From contig JAGGUC010000010.1 of the NCBI GenBank assembly GCA_021158735.1, positions 1 through 22,823 on the forward strand: 22,823 nt of DNA, read 5' to 3'. The translations under genes and the position numbers were made by a program. Source of the DNA: Desulfurococcales archaeon. GTDB taxonomy: Archaea; Thermoproteota; Thermoprotei_A; Sulfolobales; NBVN01. Within the stretch, counting starts at the first letter, position 1. The number at the start of each line of letters is the position of its first letter. Positions 8,781 through 16,430 of this stretch are shown piece after piece. Under the pieces are notes generated by a model. It saw nothing but the letters and a program-made list of their open reading frames with translations, did not search any database and was not told where the DNA came from.

Positions 8781-8793
8781 TTTTATTTATAAG
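8781..8793 (-). promoter_or_regulatory. TATA box of the tandem winged-helix regulator
   Basis: The minus-strand sequence TTATAAATAAAAG is centred about 29 nt before the TTG start at 8757. It matches the archaeal TATA consensus and places transcription start at or within a few nt of the start codon. Confidence 0.65.
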
Positions 8794-8881
8794 ATTTACT
8801 AGTGGTATTACGCATGGAAAGTATTTATGTGTATTAGAGTTTACGATAAATTTAGATATGAGGGAAAATTTTATCAATTAA

Positions 8882-8895
8882 AATGTTTAAACATT
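8882..8895. repeat. Perfect 14-bp palindrome AATGTTTAAACATT
   Basis: The 14 bp read the same on both strands. A further ATGTT at 8902-8906 pairs with the AACAT half (8890-8894), so three alternating half-sites lie within 24 bp. It sits about 125 bp upstream of the regulator gene at 8757 and is a candidate operator; this role is inferred. Confidence 0.5.
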
Positions 8896-9017
8896 CTCAT
8901 GATGTTTATAAGCAATGACTAAAGTAATTACAAATTCTATTACTCCAAAATATTTATTTTATACAAGAATAACTATACTCCTCGGCATTTTCGCCACCCC
9001 TACCAAATTTTATTTAA

Positions 9018-10100
9018 TTATACCTCCACTATAGTCCCTAATCTAGGATGTGGTTCATACCCAGGTAAATTCTTAATGTAGGTTATGAACTCCCTCGACT
9101 TAAGCTCTTTTATGAATGTTCTAACGCTTTTCTTTCCTAGCCTGTCTTTAGGAATTACGAAGTCGAAATACTCCCATGTTACTGGTATGAAGTTAAGCCC
9201 ATATGCGGTAGCTACTGACCTAATAGCAAATCCTGCATCAGCTGCCCCACTCGTTACAGCTGAAGCAACTTCCTCATGTGTACTAACTTCTTCGTCGTAC
9301 CCTTTTATTCTATCTCTGAGGACTTCTAAATCGATCTTCACCCCTAATCTAGCCGCCTGTTCAATAATGAATGTGTCAGCAAATACCCTTGTCCCCGAGC
9401 CTCGATTTCTGTTCACGTACTTCAGTGACCCGGTAATTAGTCCTTCAACTAGTTCCTCAAGTGTCTTGTCAGCTCCTAATCTGTGAACTATTCCTAGCTC
9501 CCTCCTGTAGCCTCTGACAAGCACGGTGTAATTCGTTAGCCAATATCTTTTAATGTACGTTATGTTGTATGTCTTTGTCTCTGGGTCATATAGATGTACT
9601 CCTGCAATATCAGCCTCCCCTAACGCCAAGGCTGCTAACCCGCATCCTGAACCCACCCATACGGCCTCTACCTCGGTAATACCAGATCTCTTAAGTAGAC
9701 CCATCAAGTACTCAACAGCAGGGTCATGACTCCCCATGTACACTATGTCTGGTAGCTTAATACTGAAGTCCAACTCCCTGACATTAAATCTTGTCCTCGT
9801 TAATTTCTCAAAAAAGTTGGTGTAGGTCCTCAGCAGTTTTAAGCCTTCGTCAGTAAGTCTAGTGCCACCGCCTCCTCTACCACCGCGCTTTGCCTCAACG
9901 ACCCTAGTGCCTAGTATCCGCTCAATTCTAGCTATGGTTTCCCATGCTCTTGAATAAGGCATCTCTAAAATCTTGGCTGCTCTTAAGATAGAGCCATGTT
10001 TTTCTATTAGAGCTAGAAGCCTTGCTGATGAGTCGTCCAGAACCGTGTGGCCATCGCATTCTAAAACAAGTACTATTCTAGGTGTGAATCTCCTGCTCAA
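9018..10100 (-). CDS. ModE-like regulator with molybdate/tungstate-binding PBP-like domain
   Basis: The 360-residue one-protein sensor-regulator has a ModE/LysR-type winged helix (about 25-92, GSILRAAKILEMPYSRAWETI) with the glycine-rich wing GGRGGGGTRLT (73-83), as in ModE. The rest is a periplasmic-binding-protein-like domain of the COG1910 type. Its signatures are MGSHDPAVEYL (122-132), WVGSGCGLAALALGEADIAG (148-167), NRNRGSGTRVFAD and a C-terminal DAGFAIRSVA segment. There is no signal peptide, so the PBP fold is an intracellular sensor. By family knowledge it binds molybdate or tungstate and controls molybdenum-related genes, which fits the two molybdenum hydroxylase operons within 9 kb. 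The start is TTG 10100, with a TATA-like TGTATATGATATG (minus strand, 10118-10130) at about -24, so it is probably leaderless. Confidence 0.85.
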   Translation of the reverse strand: MSRRFTPRIVLVLECDGHTVLDDSSARLLALIEKHGSILRAAKILEMPYSRAWETIARIERILGTRVVEAKRGGRGGGGTRLTDEGLKLLRTYTNFFEKLTRTRFNVRELDFSIKLPDIVYMGSHDPAVEYLMGLLKRSGITEVEAVWVGSGCGLAALALGEADIAGVHLYDPETKTYNITYIKRYWLTNYTVLVRGYRRELGIVHRLGADKTLEELVEGLITGSLKYVNRNRGSGTRVFADTFIIEQAARLGVKIDLEVLRDRIKGYDEEVSTHEEVASAVTSGAADAGFAIRSVATAYGLNFIPVTWEYFDFVIPKDRLGKKSVRTFIKELKSREFITYIKNLPGYEPHPRLGTIVEV

Positions 10101-10203
10101 TTAAAGCCCGTGATCAACATATCATATACAGGTAATAATACCTAACCCATAATCAGTACTGATATTAATACCCAATTTACTGACGTTATAACTTCCTAAA
10201 ACG

Positions 10204-10212
10204 TATTTAAAG
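10204..10212 (+). promoter_or_regulatory. TATA box of the aminotransferase gene
   Basis: TATTTAAAG lies 43 nt before the ATG at 10247. The expected transcription start near 10234 leaves a short leader that just includes the ribosome binding site GAGGTG (10235-10240). Confidence 0.55.
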
Positions 10213-10246
10213 TTCTTTCTAACTAATTTGGTGTGAGGTGTTGTGA

Positions 10247-11455
10247 ATGAGGAAAATATCTGAAAGAATCAAGGAGCTTCCTCTCTCCCCGCACAGGCAA
10301 CTTGTGGCTAAGGTTGATGAATTGAAGAGACAGGGAAGAACCGTATACAACTACTCTGCTGGTCAGCCAGGTCTCCCACCCGACCAAGAAGCTCTTAAAA
10401 TATTTTATGAGAATGTAATGAAGAATCCATTCGACCACTTCAGGTATATGGGTTCTCAGGGATTGCTTAAGCTCAGGGAGGCTATTTCTGAAGATTTAAG
10501 GAGGTATGGCGGTATAGAGGTCAACCCAGACAATATAGCTGTAGTGACAGGTGGCATAGACGGCATAATACTAACCCTATACGCCATAACGGATCCTGGA
10601 GATGAAATACTGCTATTCGACCCGTGCTACAGCATGTACTGGGGAGCTGTAAAGTTCCTGAAGCTCAAGCCTAAGGCATGTAGAGAGTCAGTCGACACGG
10701 GATTCCAGCCTGATCCTGAGTGTATTAAGGAGTTAGTAAGCAATAAGACTGCAGCAATATTCTTTGCCAGTCCTGACAATCCCACGTCAAGAGTAATAAG
10801 TGAAGAAGTAGCTAAAACTGTGGCAGATCTAGCTGTAGAGAGGAAGATTTGGATTATATATGACGTGGCGTATAAGCACATTATCTATGAGGGACATCAC
10901 ATCTGGATGGAGAAATACGTCAGCGATCCTGAAATTCTGATTAACATAGCGTCTTTCTCAAAAGACATAGCGATACCTGGGGGGAGACTAGGTTACGTTT
11001 ATGGTCCCAAGGAGGTTATTAAGGAAATAGTAAAGTTGAAGGGCTACTTGAGCATCACTGCACCAGTACCCATGCAGTGGTTTGCTTACTATTACTTGTC
11101 GAGCGGGCTGAAGGAAAAGTATCTTAGGGGTGCCCTTGAAGTCTATAAAAAGAGAAGGGATGCAGCCTATGAAGCATTCAAGAAGTACCTACCTGAGGCA
11201 AAAGTATGGAAGCCCCCAGCAAGCATGTACCTGTTTCCGGACATGAGCGCGTACCTAGAGCGGCTAAGTATGAACGACATAGACTTCACATTTAAGTTAG
11301 CTGAGTCAAAGGCTGTTGTAATGCTGCCAGGCTCAATATTTGGTGAGGCAGGAAAGAATCACATTAGGGTAACATTTGTGACACAGCCAGAAGAGAAACT
11401 AAAGAAAGGCATTCAATTACTAGCAGATTTCATTAATGAGTTAGAAAAAGAGTAA
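10247..11455 (+). CDS. PLP-dependent aminotransferase, class I/II (AspC-like)
   Basis: The 402-residue fold-type I aminotransferase is cytosolic. Visible are the substrate-loop NYSAGQPGLPP (35-45), the phosphate-binding turn TGGIDG (101-106), SPDNPT (175-180) with the PLP-contacting N178, YDVAYKHIIYEG (205-216) with D206 that pairs with the pyridine nitrogen, and SFSKDIAIPGGRLGY (236-250) with the Schiff-base lysine K239 and R247. HIRVTF near residue 372 holds the substrate-carboxylate arginine. Family members transfer amino groups between aspartate, aromatic or branched amino acids and 2-oxoglutarate; specificity cannot be read. The ATG is preceded by GAGGTG seven nt upstream. It diverges from the ModE-like gene and converges with pyrB. 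Confidence 0.88.
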   Translation: MRKISERIKELPLSPHRQLVAKVDELKRQGRTVYNYSAGQPGLPPDQEALKIFYENVMKNPFDHFRYMGSQGLLKLREAISEDLRRYGGIEVNPDNIAVVTGGIDGIILTLYAITDPGDEILLFDPCYSMYWGAVKFLKLKPKACRESVDTGFQPDPECIKELVSNKTAAIFFASPDNPTSRVISEEVAKTVADLAVERKIWIIYDVAYKHIIYEGHHIWMEKYVSDPEILINIASFSKDIAIPGGRLGYVYGPKEVIKEIVKLKGYLSITAPVPMQWFAYYYLSSGLKEKYLRGALEVYKKRRDAAYEAFKKYLPEAKVWKPPASMYLFPDMSAYLERLSMNDIDFTFKLAESKAVVMLPGSIFGEAGKNHIRVTFVTQPEEKLKKGIQLLADFINELEKE

Positions 11456-11516
11456 ACTTTTAAAACACAACCCCCTACTAGAGGTATTTTGACTAGTTGC
11501 CGCTAACCTACTAGTG

Positions 11517-12443
11517 TTACACGCCAAGTACTTCCTTAATTAGTGCTGCCCTAACGTACATACCGTTCTTTGCCTGTTCGAAGTACTTAGCCTGCGGTAA
11601 CTCATCAACACCTGAGTCAAGCTCCCAGACCCTGGGCAGTGGGTGCATTATTATTGGTATTCGCTTAAACTTGCTCAGGAACTCCTTATCGATCTTGTAA
11701 CTCCCTTTAAGTCTCTCGTACTCACTAGGGTCCTTAAACCTCTCCTTCTGCAATCTAGTTACATAGAGTACATCTAGCTTTTCCATAACTTCGGATACAT
11801 CGTTAACTTGATAGTATGTTACCTTCCCCTCAATATTCTTCAGCACTTCCTCTCTTATTTGAAGTACGTTCGGTGCAATGTAATATATTGTTATGTCATT
11901 AAATTTAGATAGTAGATAAGATAAGCTGCTTGGTGTTCTGCCGTACTTTAAGTCCCCCATAATACCTATTGTTAGCCCATCTACTTTTCCTAGTTCCCTC
12001 CACATGGTGTAGACATCAAGGAGTGCCTGAGTTGGGTGTTCATTAGGTCCGTCGCCGCCGTTAATTATTGGTGCCTTGATCATCCCAGCAATTTCCTCTG
12101 GGAAGTGGGGCTTCTTCTGCCTGAGAACTATTACGTCAGGATCGTAACCATCTATAATCTTTAGTGTGTCTACGTCGGTCTCGCCCTTAGCTAAGCTCGA
12201 CGCACTTACCTCGAAGTCTATTACTTCACCACCGAGCCTTACCATGGCAAACTGAAAGCTCAGCTTAGTTCTCGTGCTGGGTTCCAGAAAGACAGTAGCC
12301 AACACTTTTCCTTTAGCATAGTCAAGAACGCCTTTCTCACTTATTTCCTTACGTAGCTGGTCGGCAAGTCGAAATAGCCCCTCTACCTCTGCTCTCTCAA
12401 ATTGAAGAGCTGAAATTATATCTTTACCTTTTAACGAACTCAA
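11517..12443 (-). CDS. pyrB: Aspartate carbamoyltransferase catalytic subunit
   Basis: PyrB (308 residues) condenses carbamoyl phosphate and aspartate, the first committed pyrimidine step. Carbamoyl phosphate contacts are EPSTRT (54-59), the swinging loop SLAKGET (83-89) and HPTQ (136-139). Aspartate-domain residues TRLQKER (229-235) and HPLPR (267-271) are present, and the C-terminus has the usual GMYVRAALI. All hallmark residues are intact. Start TTG 12443 follows a GGGTGG element at about 7 nt; a TAG two codons upstream rules out a longer form. A TATA-like CTTTTAAT (minus strand, 12483-12490) implies its own promoter, so it need not depend on the hydroxylase operon ending 115 bp upstream. 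The regulatory subunit gene pyrI, usually next to archaeal pyrB, is not adjacent. Confidence 0.95.
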   Translation of the reverse strand: MSSLKGKDIISALQFERAEVEGLFRLADQLRKEISEKGVLDYAKGKVLATVFLEPSTRTKLSFQFAMVRLGGEVIDFEVSASSLAKGETDVDTLKIIDGYDPDVIVLRQKKPHFPEEIAGMIKAPIINGGDGPNEHPTQALLDVYTMWRELGKVDGLTIGIMGDLKYGRTPSSLSYLLSKFNDITIYYIAPNVLQIREEVLKNIEGKVTYYQVNDVSEVMEKLDVLYVTRLQKERFKDPSEYERLKGSYKIDKEFLSKFKRIPIIMHPLPRVWELDSGVDELPQAKYFEQAKNGMYVRAALIKEVLGV

Positions 12444-12482
12444 CCACTACCACCCTACATTGGTTAACTAGCTCAGCAGGGA

Positions 12483-12490
12483 ATTAAAAG
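12483..12490 (-). promoter_or_regulatory. Candidate pyrB promoter
   Basis: The minus-strand CTTTTAAT is about 43 nt before the TTG start. It predicts a transcript start near 12462 and a leader of about 18 nt that contains GGGTGG. The sequence match is moderate. Confidence 0.4.
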
Positions 12491-12558
12491 TTTTACTTAA
12501 GGCTTACTGATGTAGTTGCGAATAAGTGTGGAGGTAGAAAATAATTAATTAATTTTTA

Positions 12559-13053
12559 TTAGACTTGCTTATTCTTACCTACGTGAAATTTTAGCTCCTC
12601 TGCAGCCCTCTTGATCGCCCTGACGATGTTCACGTAGCCAGTGCACCTGCAGAGGTTGCCGCGAATATATTCCCTTATGAAGTCCTCATCAGGTTCGGGA
12701 TTTTCCTCAAGTAGCTTCTTAGCTACCAGTATGAAGCCCGGTATACAGTAGCCACACTGTATTGCACCTTCCTCAATAAATGCTCTCTGAACTACGTCAA
12801 GTTCACTATCCTTTGCAAGCCCTTCAGCAGTGACTACGTCCTTACCATCAACCTCAACTGCTAGCGTGAGACATGAGAGTACTGGCTCACCATCTAATAA
12901 GACAGTGCACGCACCACATTCCCCTATACCGCAACCGTACTTAGGACTCATGACACCCAGTTTTTCCCTTAGTACATTAAGCAGTAATTCATTATTTTCA
13001 ACGTAAATACTGACGGGCCTACCGTTAAGTCTGAACCTGATTATTTTACCCAT
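12559..13053 (-). CDS. Molybdenum hydroxylase small subunit, 2x[2Fe-2S] (operon 1)
   Basis: This 164-residue electron-transfer subunit is of the xanthine dehydrogenase/CO dehydrogenase (CoxS) family. The plant-type [2Fe-2S] ligands are C41, C46, C49 and C61 (CGIGECGAC...SC). The second cluster ligands are C100, C103, C135 and C137 (QCGYC and CRC). All eight are present, so both clusters should form. There is no Tat or Sec signal, so the enzyme is cytoplasmic. The ATG at 13053 follows GGAGGTGAG about six nt upstream, and the gap to the FAD-subunit gene is 6 bp, indicating coupled translation. It passes electrons from the Moco subunit to the FAD subunit. It is the last gene of the minus-strand L-M-S operon. 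Confidence 0.92.
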   Translation of the reverse strand: MGKIIRFRLNGRPVSIYVENNELLLNVLREKLGVMSPKYGCGIGECGACTVLLDGEPVLSCLTLAVEVDGKDVVTAEGLAKDSELDVVQRAFIEEGAIQCGYCIPGFILVAKKLLEENPEPDEDFIREYIRGNLCRCTGYVNIVRAIKRAAEELKFHVGKNKQV

Positions 13054-13059
13054 TAGCCC

Positions 13060-13995
13060 TCACCTCCCACTAATTCTTTCATAAGCCTTGAGGAGAGCGT
13101 CCTTAACAATCACCCCAGAAACCTCCCTTCTGTACTCTGCTGTTGACCTAATGTCTGTAATTGGCTTAACTTCAGTTTTAACTATCTCAGCAGCCTTCTC
13201 CAACGTCGCCTCACTTAATTCCTTACCTGTCAGGAACTCCTCAGTCTTGTAGGCCCTTATTGGTGTTGGTGCCACAGCACCCAACGCTATCTTAACTGAC
13301 TTAACCACACCTTCCTCAGTCCTCAGGGCAACAGCTACATTTACCTTAGCTAGATCCATAGCTACTCTAGCAATCTTAATGAACGCCGACCCCGTACCTT
13401 CAGGCTGATAAGGTATCCAGATCTCAGCTAGTACTTCATCATGCTTAAGCACGGTCTTGCCCGGACCTAAGAAGAACTCACTAATGGGCACTAATTTCTC
13501 ACCGTCCGGTCCCACTATTTTTAATTTAGCTTCGAACACCAGTAGCGGTGGCGCTGTGTCCGCTGCTGGCGAGGCATTACATAAGTTCCCACCGATCGTA
13601 GCCATATTCCTGATCTGTACGCCAGCCATAGACCTCACCGCCTCATAAAGAGCGACAAACCTCTTCCTTACGATACCTGACTTCTCGATCTCACGTAACT
13701 TAGTAGCTGCACCTATAGCTAAGTGGTCTCCCCGGTCCTCAATGAAGTTCAGCTCCTTAACTTTCTTGATATTAACTATGTATTTTGGCTCAATGAACCT
13801 CTGCTTCATCCTAACTATAAGGTCTGTCCCACCAGCAAGTATTCTCGCCTCACTACCATACTTGCTTAGCAATTCAACAACCTCTTTTACGGTCCTAGGC
13901 TCAAAGTACTCAAACTCCACTGGCAGTATGCGGGTATTTACTCTATTAACGTCTACTTTCGGTTTTAGGGGTTTTACAAATTTTCTTTCAGTCAT
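13060..13995 (-). CDS. Molybdenum hydroxylase FAD-binding medium subunit (operon 1)
   Basis: The 311-residue FAD subunit is of the CoxM/XdhB type. FAD pyrophosphate loops are visible as AGGTDL (54-59) and TIGGNLCNASPAAD (133-146), followed by the CoxM-like C-terminal domain (about 200-300). It lacks the extra cysteine-rich [4Fe-4S] insertion known from the beta subunit of 4-hydroxybenzoyl-CoA reductase, so that enzyme is unlikely. The ATG at 13995 has a strong GGAGGTGG six nt upstream that overlaps the end of the large-subunit gene. A 59-nt stretch (13544-13602) is almost identical at DNA level to the medium-subunit gene of operon 2, unlike the rest of the gene; see findings. Confidence 0.92.
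   Translation of the reverse strand: MTERKFVKPLKPKVDVNRVNTRILPVEFEYFEPRTVKEVVELLSKYGSEARILAGGTDLIVRMKQRFIEPKYIVNIKKVKELNFIEDRGDHLAIGAATKLREIEKSGIVRKRFVALYEAVRSMAGVQIRNMATIGGNLCNASPAADTAPPLLVFEAKLKIVGPDGEKLVPISEFFLGPGKTVLKHDEVLAEIWIPYQPEGTGSAFIKIARVAMDLAKVNVAVALRTEEGVVKSVKIALGAVAPTPIRAYKTEEFLTGKELSEATLEKAAEIVKTEVKPITDIRSTAEYRREVSGVIVKDALLKAYERISGR
13544..13602. repeat. 59-nt tract shared with the second FAD-subunit gene
   Basis: Read on the coding strand, this stretch matches 21330-21388 at 58 of 59 positions (41 identical nt, one mismatch, 17 identical nt). It covers the IGGNLCNASPAAD FAD loop, with nearly all synonymous third positions identical. Flanking sequence diverges at once. Confidence 0.9.
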
Positions 13996-14008
13996 AATTG
14001 TCCACCTC

Positions 14009-16387
14009 CTACTTTAACCCCCTTTCCTTAAGTGCCTTGAGTATTTTTTCAGGCGTTATGGGTAGTTCATATAACCTGACACCTATTGCGTTATAAATAG
14101 CGTTAGCCACGGCACCAGCCACGGGATTCAGTGCTGCTTCCCCAAGTCCCTTAGCTCCGAAGGGTCCTGTGGGCTCATGCGTGCTGGCGAATATTACTGT
14201 GAAGTCGTCTACCTTAGGTAGGTCTTGAGCAGTCATGATCTTGTAGTCGGTTATGAATCCCCTGCACATTAACTCCCCTGTTTCTGGATCATAGGGCGTG
14301 TCCTCAAGAACTGCCATGCCCCACCCCTGTGCAAATCCTCCATGGAGTTGCCCTGCAGCTAGGTCAGGGTTAATCACGGTACCGACGTCTGCACCTGCAA
14401 CCACGCGGACAGGTCTTAATCTACCTGTTTCAGTATCTACTTCTACTTCAACGAAGTAGACTGTATATGCTGGCGGGGAGTTTGTTGCCCTATAGGATAC
14501 TACTGCCGCTACGGACCCCCAGTTCCTCTGCCATGCCTCACGTGCCACCTCACCTACGGTTATCTTCTTATCAGGCATACCTTCGACATAGATGACTCCT
14601 TGACCCAATTCCTCATCAGGTTTTATATTCAGTGCTTCAGGGTTCACTACATCACCTAACAGCCTAACAGCATACTCGAGCAACTTCTTCTTAACCTCTC
14701 TCGCAGCCCTCCTAGCTGCTTCACCGCCAACGTAAGTACCCCTAGATGCATGAGTACATACATCATATACAGTTGTCTGCGTGTCTGCCCATATTATATT
14801 TATCTTTTCTAGTGGAACACCCAACTCCTCGGCAATGATCTTAGCATGGGCGTCAAGGGATCCACCACCGTGATCCTGCAGCGCTGTTATGTAGTCCACG
14901 CTGCCGTCCTCATTAATCTTTAATATACAGCCTGTGAAATCTATTACCTCACCTGATATCCTGCCTCCAGCTCCTGAGGTGTGGAATCCCCTGCCTAACC
15001 CAATTCCTCTCCTAAACCTCCCTTTCTGCTCACCTGGCTGAGGTCTATTGTACCAGCCAATCAGCTCGGCGCCCTTCTTGAGGAGTTCGGGCACTCCATC
15101 ACTTTTGACTACAGACTTAACTGTTGGTCCCTGCCCCCAGAATAGATCTCCTCTACCTACGTAATTCTTGAGCCTGAGTTCAATAGGGTCAATGCCTAAC
15201 GCTTCAGCAAGCTCATCAATGACGCTCTCAACTGCCCAGGTAATCTGAGGATTCCCGTACCCTCTAAATGCACATGCTGGAACCTTATTTGTATAGACTG
15301 CTATGCCCTTATACTTAATATTCTTCCACTTATACAGCGACACAAACCACCCAAGCAAACATCCCAGAAGTGGGTAGGCCTGGATCTGATGCCCTCCTAT
15401 ATCCATAGTATTCTCTAATTCCCCAGCCAAGATAGTGCCGTCCTTTCTCGCAGCTACCTTAAGTCTGAAGTACATTTGGTAGGAGCTGTGCTCATACATG
15501 TCTTCTTCTCTACTGAGAGCTATCTTGACTGGCCTACCAGCCTTGAGAGCGAGCGCCACAGCAACTAGGGTTACCAAGTTGGTTTGGATGCTGGAGCCGA
15601 ATGAGCCCCCAATAGGTAACTTCTTAACGTTGACCTTACTCATTGGTATGTCAAATACTTGCGATATCAGTATTCTAGTATTATGTATGGTCTGTGTTGT
15701 GGTCCATACGGTAATGCCTCCATCCGGCTCCGGCTTTGCTACAGTAACCTTCGGCTCTAGCTGCATGTGGTACCTTCTGTTAGTCTTAAATGTTCTCTCA
15801 ATAACCACGTCTGCCTCCTTAAACGCTTTTTCGACATCCCCCTCACTGTAGTCCAGTCTGCAAGCCACATTATTCTTTACAGTAATTTCCTTACTACCGA
15901 AGAGTATCTTATTATGTATTTTCGGCCTGCCGTCCTTCATGGACTCGAAAGGATCCAGCAGTGGTTCGAAGACCTCCCACTCGATCTTAATAGCCTCTAC
16001 AGCCTTCTGGGCTAGCTCCTCGGTCTCAGCCGCAACAGCTGCCACATAATCCCCAACGTACTTAGGGTGGTCTGTCAGTACCTCCCAGTCCTTATAATTA
16101 ACTCTGTCAGCACTCACTAACCTGATGTTAAACTTCTTTTTCGGTACATCCTTGAACGTAATTACAACAGCACCCATTTTTTCTGCTTCACTAACGTCAA
16201 TGTTCTTAATTTTTGCGTGCGGGTACGGACTCTTCAGAATTCTGCCGTACAGCATACCCGGCAAGTAGATGTCGTACGTGTACCGCATCTGACCTGATAC
16301 CTTAGCTACGCCATCCTTCCTAGGAGTCCTCTTTCCTATATATCTAAACCCTTCCTGCTTTAGGGAACTGCTCGCCACCGATCCCAC
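14009..16387 (-). CDS. Molybdenum hydroxylase large (Moco) subunit, divergent (operon 1)
   Basis: The 792-residue catalytic subunit is of the xanthine dehydrogenase/aldehyde oxidoreductase family. The N-terminal domain (about 15-130) is followed by the Moco-binding domains. FRGYGNPQ (374-381) and the active-site glutamate E750 in GAKGLGEAAL are conserved. Two other cofactor loops are unusual: GGSFGSS (260-266) stands where GGGFGGK is normal, and DHGGG (505-509) stands where the family has GQG, so the usual glutamine is missing. The segment ACAFR places C372 where form I CO dehydrogenase has its copper-bound cysteine, although the rest of that signature is absent. Start GTG 16387 has no Shine-Dalgarno and a TATA box at about -30, so it is probably leaderless. 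It is the first gene of an L-M-S operon. The substrate is unknown. Confidence 0.88.
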   Translation of the reverse strand: MGSVASSSLKQEGFRYIGKRTPRKDGVAKVSGQMRYTYDIYLPGMLYGRILKSPYPHAKIKNIDVSEAEKMGAVVITFKDVPKKKFNIRLVSADRVNYKDWEVLTDHPKYVGDYVAAVAAETEELAQKAVEAIKIEWEVFEPLLDPFESMKDGRPKIHNKILFGSKEITVKNNVACRLDYSEGDVEKAFKEADVVIERTFKTNRRYHMQLEPKVTVAKPEPDGGITVWTTTQTIHNTRILISQVFDIPMSKVNVKKLPIGGSFGSSIQTNLVTLVAVALALKAGRPVKIALSREEDMYEHSSYQMYFRLKVAARKDGTILAGELENTMDIGGHQIQAYPLLGCLLGWFVSLYKWKNIKYKGIAVYTNKVPACAFRGYGNPQITWAVESVIDELAEALGIDPIELRLKNYVGRGDLFWGQGPTVKSVVKSDGVPELLKKGAELIGWYNRPQPGEQKGRFRRGIGLGRGFHTSGAGGRISGEVIDFTGCILKINEDGSVDYITALQDHGGGSLDAHAKIIAEELGVPLEKINIIWADTQTTVYDVCTHASRGTYVGGEAARRAAREVKKKLLEYAVRLLGDVVNPEALNIKPDEELGQGVIYVEGMPDKKITVGEVAREAWQRNWGSVAAVVSYRATNSPPAYTVYFVEVEVDTETGRLRPVRVVAGADVGTVINPDLAAGQLHGGFAQGWGMAVLEDTPYDPETGELMCRGFITDYKIMTAQDLPKVDDFTVIFASTHEPTGPFGAKGLGEAALNPVAGAVANAIYNAIGVRLYELPITPEKILKALKERGLK

Positions 16388-16410
16388 AAGTGTAGTGCGT
16401 TAGGGGAGGG

Positions 16411-16423
16411 AAAAATACTTTAA
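16411..16423 (-). promoter_or_regulatory. TATA box of hydroxylase operon 1
   Basis: The minus-strand TTAAAGTATTTTT is about 30 nt before GTG 16387. No ribosome binding site is seen between it and the start, consistent with a leaderless first gene. Confidence 0.5.
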
Positions 16424-16430
16424 TGAAAGT

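Larger units (their letters stand above)
8758..9017. other. AT-rich intergenic region with dyad symmetries
   Basis: These 260 bp between two minus-strand regulator genes contain no plausible ORF. They hold the TATA box of the 7609-8757 gene, a 14-bp perfect palindrome (8882-8895), an overlapping ATGTT/AACAT half-site series to 8906, and a looser inverted repeat, GATAAATTT (8845-8853) against AAAATTTTATC (8865-8875). The region looks regulatory rather than coding. Confidence 0.55.

Noticed and set aside
13060..13995. 4-hydroxybenzoyl-CoA reductase type medium subunit
   Set aside because: No cysteine-rich [4Fe-4S] insertion is present in either FAD subunit of the window.
15498..16015. Plus-strand ORFs opposite the operon 1 large subunit
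   Set aside because: They are antisense shadows with no recognisable domain; the minus-strand protein is continuous and motif-rich.
12559..16387. Operon 1 as aerobic carbon monoxide dehydrogenase (coxMSL)
   Set aside because: Only the lone cysteine in ACAFR is suggestive. The full AYxCSFR loop is missing, the order is L-M-S rather than M-S-L, and the GYGNPQ loop is of xanthine dehydrogenase type.
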